From the NCBI GenBank assembly GCA_007116865.1, contig SKHR01000229.1, forward strand, positions 1 to 12,833: a stretch of 12,833 bases of DNA. Reading direction: 5' to 3'. Numbering within the stretch: position 1 is the stretch's first letter; every line of letters begins with the position of its first letter. Both the position numbers and the translations under genes were made by a program. This stretch comes from Marinospirillum sp. (GTDB lineage Bacteria > Pseudomonadota > Gammaproteobacteria > Pseudomonadales > Halomonadaceae). The notes beneath the pieces were generated by a model. It saw nothing but the letters and a program-made list of their open reading frames with translations. It was not told where the DNA came from and made no database searches. This document shows positions 6,459 to 12,833 of this stretch, piece after piece.

Positions 6459-9053
6459 ATGGGAAAATCTCTGGTCATCGTTGAGTCACCGGCCAAAGCC
6501 AAAACGATCAATAAGTATCTGGGCAGCGAATTTATCGTCAAGTCCAGTGTCGGTCACATTCGTGATCTGCCTGTCAGCGGCAGTGGTAAAACCACCGCTG
6601 CGCGCGGAGGTAAAAAAAGCAGCGCTGAAGATAAAGCACAAAGAGCGCGTGAGCAGCTGGTTGCACGGATGGGGGTGGATCCGGACCATGGCTGGCAGGC
6701 GCGTTATGAAGTGCTGCCCGGCAAGGAAAAAGTCGTCAGTGAATTGAAAAAACTGGCCAAAGAGGCCGACGAGGTTTTCCTGGCAACGGATTTGGATCGC
6801 GAAGGGGAGGCCATCGCCTGGCACCTGCGCGAAACCCTGGGCGGTGATGACAGTCGCTACCGCCGGGTGGTATTCAACGAGATCACCAAAAAGGCCATCA
6901 CCCAGGCGTTTGAAGCGCCGGGTCGCCTGGATATGAACCGGGTCAATGCGCAGCAGGCACGGCGCTTCCTGGATCGTGTGGTGGGGTATATGGTGTCGCC
7001 ACTGCTATGGGCCAAGGTGGCCCGTGGCTTGTCGGCCGGTCGGGTGCAGTCGGTGGCAGTGCGTTTGATTGTTGAACGTGAGCGTGAAATTCGAGCCTTT
7101 GTGCCAGAAGAATACTGGGATGTGACCGCCCACCTGAACAATGTGGAGCAGCAGTCACTGTCCTGTTTGGTGGTCCGCCATCAAGGCAAGGCTTTTCGCC
7201 CGGTCTCACAGGCACAAACTCAAGCCGCGCTGGATGTGCTGACACCAGCCGACTACCAGGTCGCTGATCGCGAAGATCGGCCTACGACCAGCCGCCCCGG
7301 TGCGCCGTTCATCACCTCCACCTTGCAGCAGGCCGCCAGTACCCGCCTGGGCTTTTCAGTCAAGAAAACCATGATGCTGGCGCAGCGACTTTATGAAGCC
7401 GGGCATATCACCTATATGCGTACCGACTCCACTAACTTGTCGCAGGAAGCCATCGCGCATTGTCGTGACTGGATCAGCTCAACCCTGGGAGCCGACTATC
7501 TGCCGGAGAATCCCAATATTTACTCCAGCAAGGAAGGTGCCCAAGAAGCTCACGAGGCGATACGTCCGTCCAACGTGAAGCTGAAGGGTGCTGATATTCA
7601 AGGATTAGAGCGAGATGCCCAGCGCTTGTATGACTTGATCTGGCGTCAGTTTGTGGCCTGTCAGATGCCCCCGGCACGTTATTTATCCAGCAGCCTGACA
7701 GTTAAAGCGGGTGACTATGAACTCAAGGCCAAAGGCCGAGTGTTGCAGTTTGATGGTTTCACCCGTATCCAACCCGTGGCGGGCAAGCAGGTTGAAGATC
7801 AGGAATTACCAGATCTTAAAATTGGTGAAACCTTGAGCCTGGAGCGTTTGGAACCCAAACAACACTTCACCAAACCCCCGGCGCGTTTCACCGAGGCGGC
7901 TTTGGTCAAGGAGCTGGAAAAACGCGGAATTGGTCGGCCTTCAACCTACGCAGCCATTATTTCTACTATTCAGGATCGCGGTTACGTCAAGCTGGAAAAC
8001 CGCCGCTTTTATGCTGAAAAAATGGGCGACATTGTCACTGATCGCCTGGTTGAGTCTTTCCATGACCTGCTCGATTACAGCTTTACGGCGCGTATGGAAG
8101 ACTCGCTGGATCAGGTGGCCGAAGGGGAGGTTGTGTGGAAGGATCTGCTGGATCAGTTTTATCAGGATTTCCGCCAGCAGCTGGATCAAGCGCAATCGGC
8201 TGAAGGCATGCGCCCCAACCAGCCCGTTGAGACCAAGATTGCCTGTCCAACCTGTGAGCGCCCGATGCAAATTCGCATTGCTTCAACCGGCACCTTTTTA
8301 GGCTGTTCCGGTTATGCCTTGCCGCCCAAAGAGCGCTGCAAAACCACCATCAACCTGATGCCCGGTGATGAATTTGTTGCCAGTGATGACGATGAGGCTG
8401 AGGTCGATGCACTCAGAGCCAAAAGTCGTTGTGGCCTGTGTGGCACCGCGATGGATAGCTTTATCATTGATGAACAGCGCAAATTACATGTGTGTGGTAA
8501 CAGCCCGGACTGCCCAGGCCATGAAATCGAACAGGGACAGTTCAAGCTCAAGGGTTATGAAGGCCCCACCCTGGACTGCGACAAGTGTGGCAGTGAAATG
8601 CAGCTGAAAAATGGTCGTTTTGGCAAGTACTTTGGTTGCACCAATGAGGCTTGTAAAAACACCCGTAAGCTGTTGAAAAATGGCGAACCAGCACCACCCA
8701 AGATGGATCCGGTGCCCATGCCTGAACTGGCCTGCCAGAAGGTGGAAGATCACTATGTGCTGCGTGATGGCGCCAGTGGTTTGTTTTTGGCGGCCAGTCA
8801 GTTCCCCAAAAAACGCGAAACCCGTCCACCCCTGGTCAGTGAACTCAAACCACACCGGGCGGAAATTGATCCCAAATATCACTATTTGCTGGATGCGCCA
8901 GAAGCGGACACCCAGGGCAATCCCACGGTGATACGCTTTTCGCGCAAGGCTAAAGAGCAGTATGTGCAAGCGGAGAAAAACGGTAAACCAACCGGTTTCA
9001 GAGCTTTTTGGGATGGGGCTCAGTGGCGTACAGAGGATAAAGCAGGGCGATGA
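6459..9053 (+). CDS. topA: DNA topoisomerase I (type IA)
   Basis: TopA relaxes negative supercoils through a transient 5'-phosphotyrosine break in one strand, limiting hypernegative supercoiling behind RNA polymerase. The 864-residue product is almost the E. coli length (865). The Toprim domain opens with [17 protein letters not shown] (E9) and carries the metal-binding acids D111, D113 and E115 in [10 protein letters not shown]. The catalytic tyrosine is Y319 in TYMRTDST, the same number as in E. coli. Three four-cysteine zinc ribbons start at about residues 596, 658 and 707, followed by C-terminal repeats ending in a basic tail. The ATG at 6459 was chosen because it gives the canonical [10 protein letters not shown] start; an upstream ATG at 6390 would add 23 unrelated residues. 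AGGA lies 11 bases upstream. It follows nudC by 146 bases and overlaps the next gene by 4. Confidence 0.98.
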   Translation: MGKSLVIVESPAKAKTINKYLGSEFIVKSSVGHIRDLPVSGSGKTTAARGGKKSSAEDKAQRAREQLVARMGVDPDHGWQARYEVLPGKEKVVSELKKLAKEADEVFLATDLDREGEAIAWHLRETLGGDDSRYRRVVFNEITKKAITQAFEAPGRLDMNRVNAQQARRFLDRVVGYMVSPLLWAKVARGLSAGRVQSVAVRLIVEREREIRAFVPEEYWDVTAHLNNVEQQSLSCLVVRHQGKAFRPVSQAQTQAALDVLTPADYQVADREDRPTTSRPGAPFITSTLQQAASTRLGFSVKKTMMLAQRLYEAGHITYMRTDSTNLSQEAIAHCRDWISSTLGADYLPENPNIYSSKEGAQEAHEAIRPSNVKLKGADIQGLERDAQRLYDLIWRQFVACQMPPARYLSSSLTVKAGDYELKAKGRVLQFDGFTRIQPVAGKQVEDQELPDLKIGETLSLERLEPKQHFTKPPARFTEAALVKELEKRGIGRPSTYAAIISTIQDRGYVKLENRRFYAEKMGDIVTDRLVESFHDLLDYSFTARMEDSLDQVAEGEVVWKDLLDQFYQDFRQQLDQAQSAEGMRPNQPVETKIACPTCERPMQIRIASTGTFLGCSGYALPPKERCKTTINLMPGDEFVASDDDEAEVDALRAKSRCGLCGTAMDSFIIDEQRKLHVCGNSPDCPGHEIEQGQFKLKGYEGPTLDCDKCGSEMQLKNGRFGKYFGCTNEACKNTRKLLKNGEPAPPKMDPVPMPELACQKVEDHYVLRDGASGLFLAASQFPKKRETRPPLVSELKPHRAEIDPKYHYLLDAPEADTQGNPTVIRFSRKAKEQYVQAEKNGKPTGFRAFWDGAQWRTEDKAGR

Positions 9054-9568
9054 ATCCGGGGTTACGCAGCCGAGTCAATCAAAAGCTGCATCAGGCCTGG
9101 CTTTTGCTTGAGGCCGCAGCGCACCAGGCGGACCCACTGCAAGAGGTGGCCTGGCAGCAGGCCTGTTATGAAGGCGCGATCAAGGCGCTGGAAGGGGCGG
9201 GTCGAGCTTTTTTGAAAGAGCTGGCCAGCGCCTATCGTTTGCCTCCAGAAGGCATACGCAGCGTCAATGACCTGCAACAACTGGCAGATCGGCGTAGCCA
9301 GACTTTGCCTGAGCTGGTCAAGTGGGATATCGCGGCTCGTGATAAACGCCATCCGCTGGGGCAGCTGAATGAGCATCTGCGCTGGATGGAGTTGCAGGGT
9401 TTGAAACCCGCCGCGCCCTCAGCCCCTTCAACTCAAGGGGATATTCCGCTGCTGGTACAAGAAGACAATCCGAACAACCCCCTGGTGCGTTTGCAGCAGG
9501 CCAGAGATTTGCATCAGGGCATCAAAGGTTTGATTGAAACCCTGCGCCAGGGACTTTACGAAGAGTAG
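9050..9568 (+). CDS. DUF6586-like protein of unknown function, coupled to topA
   Basis: A 172-residue soluble protein with no signal peptide or membrane segment. It appears mostly alpha-helical and rich in Leu, Ala, Gln and Glu. The N-terminal [16 protein letters not shown] and a central LASAYRLPP resemble what I recall of the DUF6586 proteins encoded beside topA in Pseudomonas. A proline/alanine/serine-rich hinge (about 123-133) separates the main helical domain from a C-terminal helix (about 150-172). No catalytic motif is evident. Its ATG overlaps the topA stop as ATGA, with AGGG just upstream, so it is translationally coupled to topA. It converges on lexA with only 31 bases between the stop codons. 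A link to topoisomerase I is inferred from position alone. Confidence 0.75.
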   Translation: MNPGLRSRVNQKLHQAWLLLEAAAHQADPLQEVAWQQACYEGAIKALEGAGRAFLKELASAYRLPPEGIRSVNDLQQLADRRSQTLPELVKWDIAARDKRHPLGQLNEHLRWMELQGLKPAAPSAPSTQGDIPLLVQEDNPNNPLVRLQQARDLHQGIKGLIETLRQGLYEE

Positions 9569-9599
9569 GCCGCTGACGCAGAGCTGAAGAAACCGGCGC

Positions 9600-10241
9600 T
9601 TAGTGCAAGCGCTGGCTAAAGTCCTCACGAATCAGACCGACCGCATAACCCTCAATACTGAATTCTTCAGCGCTCAAATCGACTCGAATTGGCGCGAAGT
9701 CTTCATTTTCAGCCAGCAACCAAACTTCCCGGCCTTTTTGCTGGAAGCGTTTCACTGTCACCTCATCACCGATCCGGGCAACCACCAGCTCACCATTTTT
9801 AGGTGCTTCTTTGGAGCGATGCACCGCCAGCAGATCACCTTCCATGATGCCGATGTTTTTCATGCTCAGGCCTTTAACGCGCAGAAAGTAATCCGCACGG
9901 CGGCGAAAGGCTTCAGGGTTGACCTGCAGGTGGTAATCGATATTCTGTTCTGCCAGCACCGGGCTGCCCGCAGCCACCTGACCCAGCACCGGAATACCCG
10001 GTTGCTCGGCTTCCAATGCGGCTTCCTCCTCTGGGGGTAAGCGGATGCCACGAGAAGTACCGGGCATCATTTCAATCGCCCCCTTGCGTGCCAAGGCGCG
10101 CAGGTGTTCTTCCGCCGCATTGGGTGAGCGAAACCCCAGTTGTGCAGAGATTTCTGCGCGCGTGGGCGGCATGCCGTTTTCTCTGACGGCTTGACGTATC
10201 AGGTCGAGCACTTCCTGTTGGCGTTTGGTCAGCTTGATCAT
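9600..10241 (-). CDS. lexA: LexA SOS-response repressor
   Basis: LexA represses SOS genes as a dimer and cleaves itself when stimulated by RecA-ssDNA. The 213-residue product has the N-terminal winged helix-turn-helix, with [20 protein letters not shown] (24-43) containing the DNA-reading helix. The cleavage site is A91-G92 in VAAGSPV, and the S24-type peptidase domain carries the catalytic S126 (GLSMKNIG) and K164 (EVTVKRF). The linker between domains is longer and more Glu/Ala-rich than in E. coli. The ATG at 10241 has GGAG (10247-10250 on the minus strand) 5 bases upstream and gives the canonical [12 protein letters not shown] opening. A LexA operator lies upstream, so autoregulation is likely. 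Unlike Pseudomonas, where I recall sulA beside lexA, no sulA is adjacent here. Confidence 0.98.
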   Translation of the reverse strand: MIKLTKRQQEVLDLIRQAVRENGMPPTRAEISAQLGFRSPNAAEEHLRALARKGAIEMMPGTSRGIRLPPEEEAALEAEQPGIPVLGQVAAGSPVLAEQNIDYHLQVNPEAFRRRADYFLRVKGLSMKNIGIMEGDLLAVHRSKEAPKNGELVVARIGDEVTVKRFQQKGREVWLLAENEDFAPIRVDLSAEEFSIEGYAVGLIREDFSQRLH

Positions 10242-10252
10242 CTGGACTCCAG
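10242..10252 (-). repeat. Short interrupted palindrome containing the lexA Shine-Dalgarno
   Basis: CTGGAGTCCAG ends immediately before the lexA ATG and contains the GGAG ribosome-binding core. The arms CTGG and CCAG could pair around an AGT loop, partly hiding the site. Four base pairs is weak, so this may be chance. Confidence 0.3.
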
Positions 10253-10267
10253 TGGTTTTATATCCAT

Positions 10268-10283
10268 CTGTTTTTTCATCCAG
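10268..10283 (-). promoter_or_regulatory. LexA operator (SOS box) in the lexA promoter
   Basis: The minus strand reads CTGGATGAAAAAACAG, which fits the CTG-N10-CAG core of the gammaproteobacterial SOS box, flanked by TA and AT as in the consensus. It lies 26 bases upstream of the lexA ATG and overlaps a -10-like TATACT at 10282-10287. LexA bound there would block RNA polymerase, giving classic autorepression. No properly spaced -35 is obvious; TTGACG at 10310-10315 is about 22 bases from the -10, which is too far. Confidence 0.8.
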
Positions 10284-10331
10284 TATAGCTTTGCATACAG
10301 TGAGTGATCCGTCAACTTGTTGGCGAGCCTT

Positions 10332-11036
10332 TCACGGCAGCAGCTCAAAAATGACCTTGACCTGGGCGCTGGCTTCGACCTGGCTGGGTTCCAGCTCCGG
10401 GGCAGAGGCGCTCATCACCGCATCGGCTTCCATCATACGCATCATCGGCATGGGGCGTGGGCTGCCGAGTTCCTGCACGTAGAGGGCTTGTCCCAGGCGC
10501 ATGCCACTGGCTGAGGCCAGGGTTTCGGCTTTTTCTCGCGCATCGGCCAAGGCCAGTGCCAGTGCCGGATTGCGCTGTTCATCCAGTTGCTGGCTGCGGT
10601 AGTTGATTGGTCCCAGGTTAGAGGGGCGGGCTTCAACCACCTGCTCTAACCACTGTCCGGCTTGCTCAACGGGCAAGCCCAGCAGACGCAGATCGCGTGA
10701 CACCACATAACCGGTGATCTGCCAGGTGTCATTGCGCCGGGCATGGCGGGGCTGAATGCTGACCTGTCCCGCTTCCAGTCGTGCTCCTTCAGGCAGTTGG
10801 CGGCGCAACTGACGCTGTAACCGGGAGAAGTTCTGTTCCAGCTCTTGCATCGCCAGGCGTGAATCCCGGTGTTCGACGCTAAAGCTGGCGTGCAGATCGA
10901 CCAGATCAGCTTCCAGCATTAAACGCGCCTGGCCGTTGACCTCAACATGAGGGGTGGGCGCCCAGGGGCTGGCCAGAAGCAGTTGAGGAAGGAGTCCAAA
11001 AACCAAAAAAGCGGGCAGCAAAAGCAGTTTTTTCAT
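10332..11036 (-). CDS. SIMPL-domain (DUF541) periplasmic protein
   Basis: A 234-residue predicted exported protein of the SIMPL/DUF541 family, which includes E. coli YggE. The signal peptide has a Lys-Lys start and a long Leu-rich core, with likely cleavage after LLLA (residue 22) or shortly beyond. The mature protein begins HVEVNGQARL, matching the family's first strand, and contains the characteristic helix LALADAREKAETLASASG (about 161-178) followed by LG. Biochemical function is unknown; relatives have been linked to oxidative or envelope stress. The C-terminal region has a Met-rich patch, PMPMMRMMEADAVM (195-208), which could bind metal or be oxidation-sensitive; that is speculation. The ATG at 11036 overlaps the MATE stop as ATGA, with AAGGA 9 bases upstream. 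It is the last gene of its operon, ahead of the lexA promoter. Confidence 0.88.
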   Translation of the reverse strand: MKKLLLLPAFLVFGLLPQLLLASPWAPTPHVEVNGQARLMLEADLVDLHASFSVEHRDSRLAMQELEQNFSRLQRQLRRQLPEGARLEAGQVSIQPRHARRNDTWQITGYVVSRDLRLLGLPVEQAGQWLEQVVEARPSNLGPINYRSQQLDEQRNPALALALADAREKAETLASASGMRLGQALYVQELGSPRPMPMMRMMEADAVMSASAPELEPSQVEASAQVKVIFELLP

Positions 11037-12400
11037 GAGGAAGGTTCCTTGTGATGAAAATCCCGACTGGTGGTATGCAGCCGCCAGACCAGCAAAACGG
11101 CTGCAAAGCTTAAACCGGCAATCAAGCCGTACCAAAACCCTTGGACACCCATTGGCCCCCAAGGGTTCGCTCCCATGCCTAACCACCAGCCACCACCTAA
11201 CCCGATCAGCCAGTAAGAAAACAGCGTGATCAGCATGATGATACGTGTGTCTTTATAACCCCGCAGTGCGCCAGCGGCATTGACCTGCAAGGCGTCTGAA
11301 ATCTGATAAAACACCGCCAGTTTGATCAATCCCATCGCCAGGTACTGAACCTCGGTATTGGGTGAATAGAGCTGCACCACCCAGGCAGCCGAAAGCCACA
11401 TGAACAGTGCCGTCACCAGCGCGATCAGCAGGCTTAACTGCAAGCCATAAAAACTCACGGCACGCGCCTGAGCGGCGTTGCCACTGCCCAGTGCATGACC
11501 AACCTTGACGGTCAACGCCATGCCCAGACTCAGGGGAATCATGAACAGCAGGCCAGTAAAGTTAAACGCGACCTGATGACCGGCAACCACCACTTCACCC
11601 AGACCGCCAATGAACAGGGCAATGGTGGTGAAGAGTGAGGCCTCAACAAAAATCGACAGGCCGATGGGCAGGCCCACCCAGAGCAGGTGACGGATCATGC
11701 CGAAGTGTGGCCATTGCCACTGGCTGAAAATCGCAAAATGGCGGGTTAAACGGTGCCAGTGCACATACAGGCTGAGGAGAAATGCCATGAACCAGAAACT
11801 CAGCGCAGTGGCATAACCACAGCCGATGGCCCCCAGTTGGGGAAAACCCAGGTGACCATAGATGAGCACATAGTTAGCGGGAATATTCAGCAGCAAACCG
11901 GCCAGGCTGATCCACAGGATGGGGCGCGCATGGTTCATGCCTTCACACAAACAGCGTAAAACCTGAAAAAAAGCCAGCGCAGGCAGGCCCCAGACCAGGG
12001 CTTGCAGATAACCGCTGGCCAGATCCGCGACCGCTGCAGAAATGCCCATCAGCGTAAATACCCAGTGGGCATTGAGCATCAGCACGGCCGCCAGCACTAT
12101 CATGAACAGTCCCACCCAGCTGGCTTGATGCACCGTGTGTGCCAGGCGATCCAATTGCTGGGCACCACGCGCCTGAGCCACCAAAGGCGTGGTCGCCAGC
12201 AGGGTACCAAAAATCAACAGCATCAAGGGTGCAAAAACACTGGTGCCCACGGCAACGGCAGCCAGATCGGTGGCGCTCAGGCGTCCGGCCATCAGGGTAT
12301 CCACCACACCCATGCCGGTTTGTGCCAGTTGCGCACCCAATAGCGGCAGCGCCAGCAGAATCAGAGGCTGGTTATGCTGCCAAAAGGCTTTTAGATTCAT
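11033..12400 (-). CDS. norM: NorM-type MATE family multidrug/cation antiporter
   Basis: A 455-residue inner-membrane protein with about 12 hydrophobic segments in two homologous halves, expected to export cationic drugs or metabolites in exchange for Na+ or H+. The charged membrane residues correspond to those described for Vibrio cholerae NorM: D34 in VVDTLMAG (Vc D36), E253 in FVEASLF (Vc E255) and D369 in ISDALQ (Vc D371), each offset by exactly two. Other family signatures are VAQARGA (74-80), LLLNIPANYVLIYG (169-182), HQVAFNFTGL (275-284) and GALRGYKDT (377-385). The ATG at 12400 overlaps the upstream ABC ATPase stop as ATGA and has no Shine-Dalgarno of its own, so translation probably depends on coupling. 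The true substrate cannot be told from sequence, and the gene symbol is by family resemblance. Confidence 0.93.
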   Translation of the reverse strand: MNLKAFWQHNQPLILLALPLLGAQLAQTGMGVVDTLMAGRLSATDLAAVAVGTSVFAPLMLLIFGTLLATTPLVAQARGAQQLDRLAHTVHQASWVGLFMIVLAAVLMLNAHWVFTLMGISAAVADLASGYLQALVWGLPALAFFQVLRCLCEGMNHARPILWISLAGLLLNIPANYVLIYGHLGFPQLGAIGCGYATALSFWFMAFLLSLYVHWHRLTRHFAIFSQWQWPHFGMIRHLLWVGLPIGLSIFVEASLFTTIALFIGGLGEVVVAGHQVAFNFTGLLFMIPLSLGMALTVKVGHALGSGNAAQARAVSFYGLQLSLLIALVTALFMWLSAAWVVQLYSPNTEVQYLAMGLIKLAVFYQISDALQVNAAGALRGYKDTRIIMLITLFSYWLIGLGGGWWLGMGANPWGPMGVQGFWYGLIAGLSFAAVLLVWRLHTTSRDFHHKEPSS

Positions 12401-12833
12401 GAGGGGGCGAATGAACTATCCGGGTAGCCTGGTGGCAACACAGAGGCGCGGCGCGCACTGGCGATGGTGACATACTGACCCACTTCAAAATGCTGGTGGC
12501 TGGGTGTGATCGCACAGTACTGCGCGCCATCCTGCTCCAGCACATAGAGGTAGTCATGCCCACGAAACTCGCGATCAACGACCCGCGCTGCGGTTGGGTT
12601 GTCGCTGGCGGTCAGGGTCAGGTCTTCCGGGCGCAGTGACAGGCTGACTTCCCCCTCACTGGATTGGCTGAGATGGATCGCGCCCAGCGGGGTGTGAGCC
12701 TGATCCCCCGCCGCCTTGCCTTGCAGCAGATTGGTATGACCAAGAAAACGCGCCACAAATGCATTGGCCGGGTGTTTGTACACCACCTGGGGTGAGTCCA
12801 GTTGAACCAGTTGCCCCTGGTGCATGACACCGA
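12397..12833 (-). CDS. ABC transporter ATP-binding protein, C-terminal TOBE region (partial, N-terminus outside window)
   Basis: The last 144 or so residues of an importer ATPase of the MalK/FbpC/PotA type. The visible part starts after the ABC catalytic domain, within the GVMHQGQLVQLDSP strand that normally ends that domain, and continues with PANAFVARFLGHTNLL. A TOBE_2 domain follows, with the hallmark SLRPEDLTLTA and a later REFRGHDYLYVLE and PSHQHFEVGQYV. This last part resembles ferric-iron (FbpC-like) and polyamine-type ATPases, but the substrate cannot be assigned without the rest of the transporter. Walker and signature motifs lie beyond the right edge. The stop overlaps the MATE start by 4 bases, so the three genes from here to the SIMPL protein form one leftward operon whose promoter is outside the window. 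Confidence 0.88.
   Translation of the reverse strand, partial: GVMHQGQLVQLDSPQVVYKHPANAFVARFLGHTNLLQGKAAGDQAHTPLGAIHLSQSSEGEVSLSLRPEDLTLTASDNPTAARVVDREFRGHDYLYVLEQDGAQYCAITPSHQHFEVGQYVTIASARRASVLPPGYPDSSFAPS

Noticed and set aside
8484..8969. Open frame of 161 codons on the minus strand, antisense to the topA zinc-ribbon region
   Set aside because: Shadow of topA; the zinc ribbon cysteines and TopA length support only the plus-strand gene.
9596..9612. Stem GCGCT/AGCGC with a 7-base loop between the DUF6586-like gene and lexA, considered as a shared terminator
   Set aside because: Only 5 base pairs, no U-run on either side, and the distal arm is inside lexA coding sequence.
9603..10040. Open frame of 145 codons on the plus strand, antisense to lexA
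   Set aside because: lexA is complete with all catalytic residues; the opposite frame has no family resemblance.
10284..10300. Possible second LexA box starting with CTGTATGC on the minus strand upstream of lexA
   Set aside because: The expected CAG after ten bases is absent, so only a half-site is present.
11037..11186. Extended N-terminus of 50 residues for the SIMPL protein
   Set aside because: It would place the clear signal peptide in mid-protein and overlap the MATE gene; the ATG at 11036 with AAGGA upstream fits better.

Overview
The window looks like chromosomal core sequence of a gammaproteobacterium, probably from the Pseudomonadales/Oceanospirillales side. That inference rests on protein similarity recalled from memory (MltD, GloB, NudC, TopA, LexA and NorM-type MATE) and on gene order. 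I recall mltD-gloB | methyltransferase-rnhA-dnaQ, mltD next to a YejA-like binding protein, and topA-DUF6586-lexA as Pseudomonas arrangements. No similarity search was possible. Coding density is very high: the largest gap without a gene is about 146 bases, and I see no tRNA, rRNA, CRISPR array, insertion sequence or phage gene.

Layout. Positions 1-3297 are on the minus strand and read right to left: gloB (glyoxalase II), mltD (lipoprotein murein transglycosylase with three LysM domains), then a yejA-like peptide-binding protein cut by the window's left edge. A short divergent intergenic region (3298-3413) holds overlapping candidate promoters for gloB and for a rightward nucleic-acid block: YafS-like methyltransferase, rnhA, dnaQ and nudC. 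These four genes overlap one another, so they are probably one translationally coupled operon. After a 146-base gap come topA and a small DUF6586-like gene coupled to it by a 4-base overlap. lexA converges on this block from the right. It has a recognisable LexA operator in its promoter, so it is probably autoregulated as part of the SOS response. Further right, a second minus-strand operon runs inward from the window's right edge: the C-terminal part of an ABC transporter ATPase, a NorM-type MATE efflux pump, and a periplasmic SIMPL/DUF541 protein. Each of these pairs is joined by a 4-base ATGA overlap.

How the genes fit together. The central block groups RNA:DNA hybrid removal (RNase HI), replication proofreading (DnaQ), NAD-cap removal or NADH hydrolysis (NudC) and relaxation of negative supercoils (TopA), with the SOS repressor next to it. 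The left block combines wall turnover (MltD) with a likely peptide uptake system (YejA). The right block pairs import and export functions with an envelope protein of unknown role.

I found no convincing new system. The items most worth a second look are the ABC-MATE-SIMPL operon, the dnaQ/nudC overlap, the topA-coupled DUF6586-like gene, the divergent promoter with a palindrome at the gloB -10, and a substitution in the NudC signature motif.
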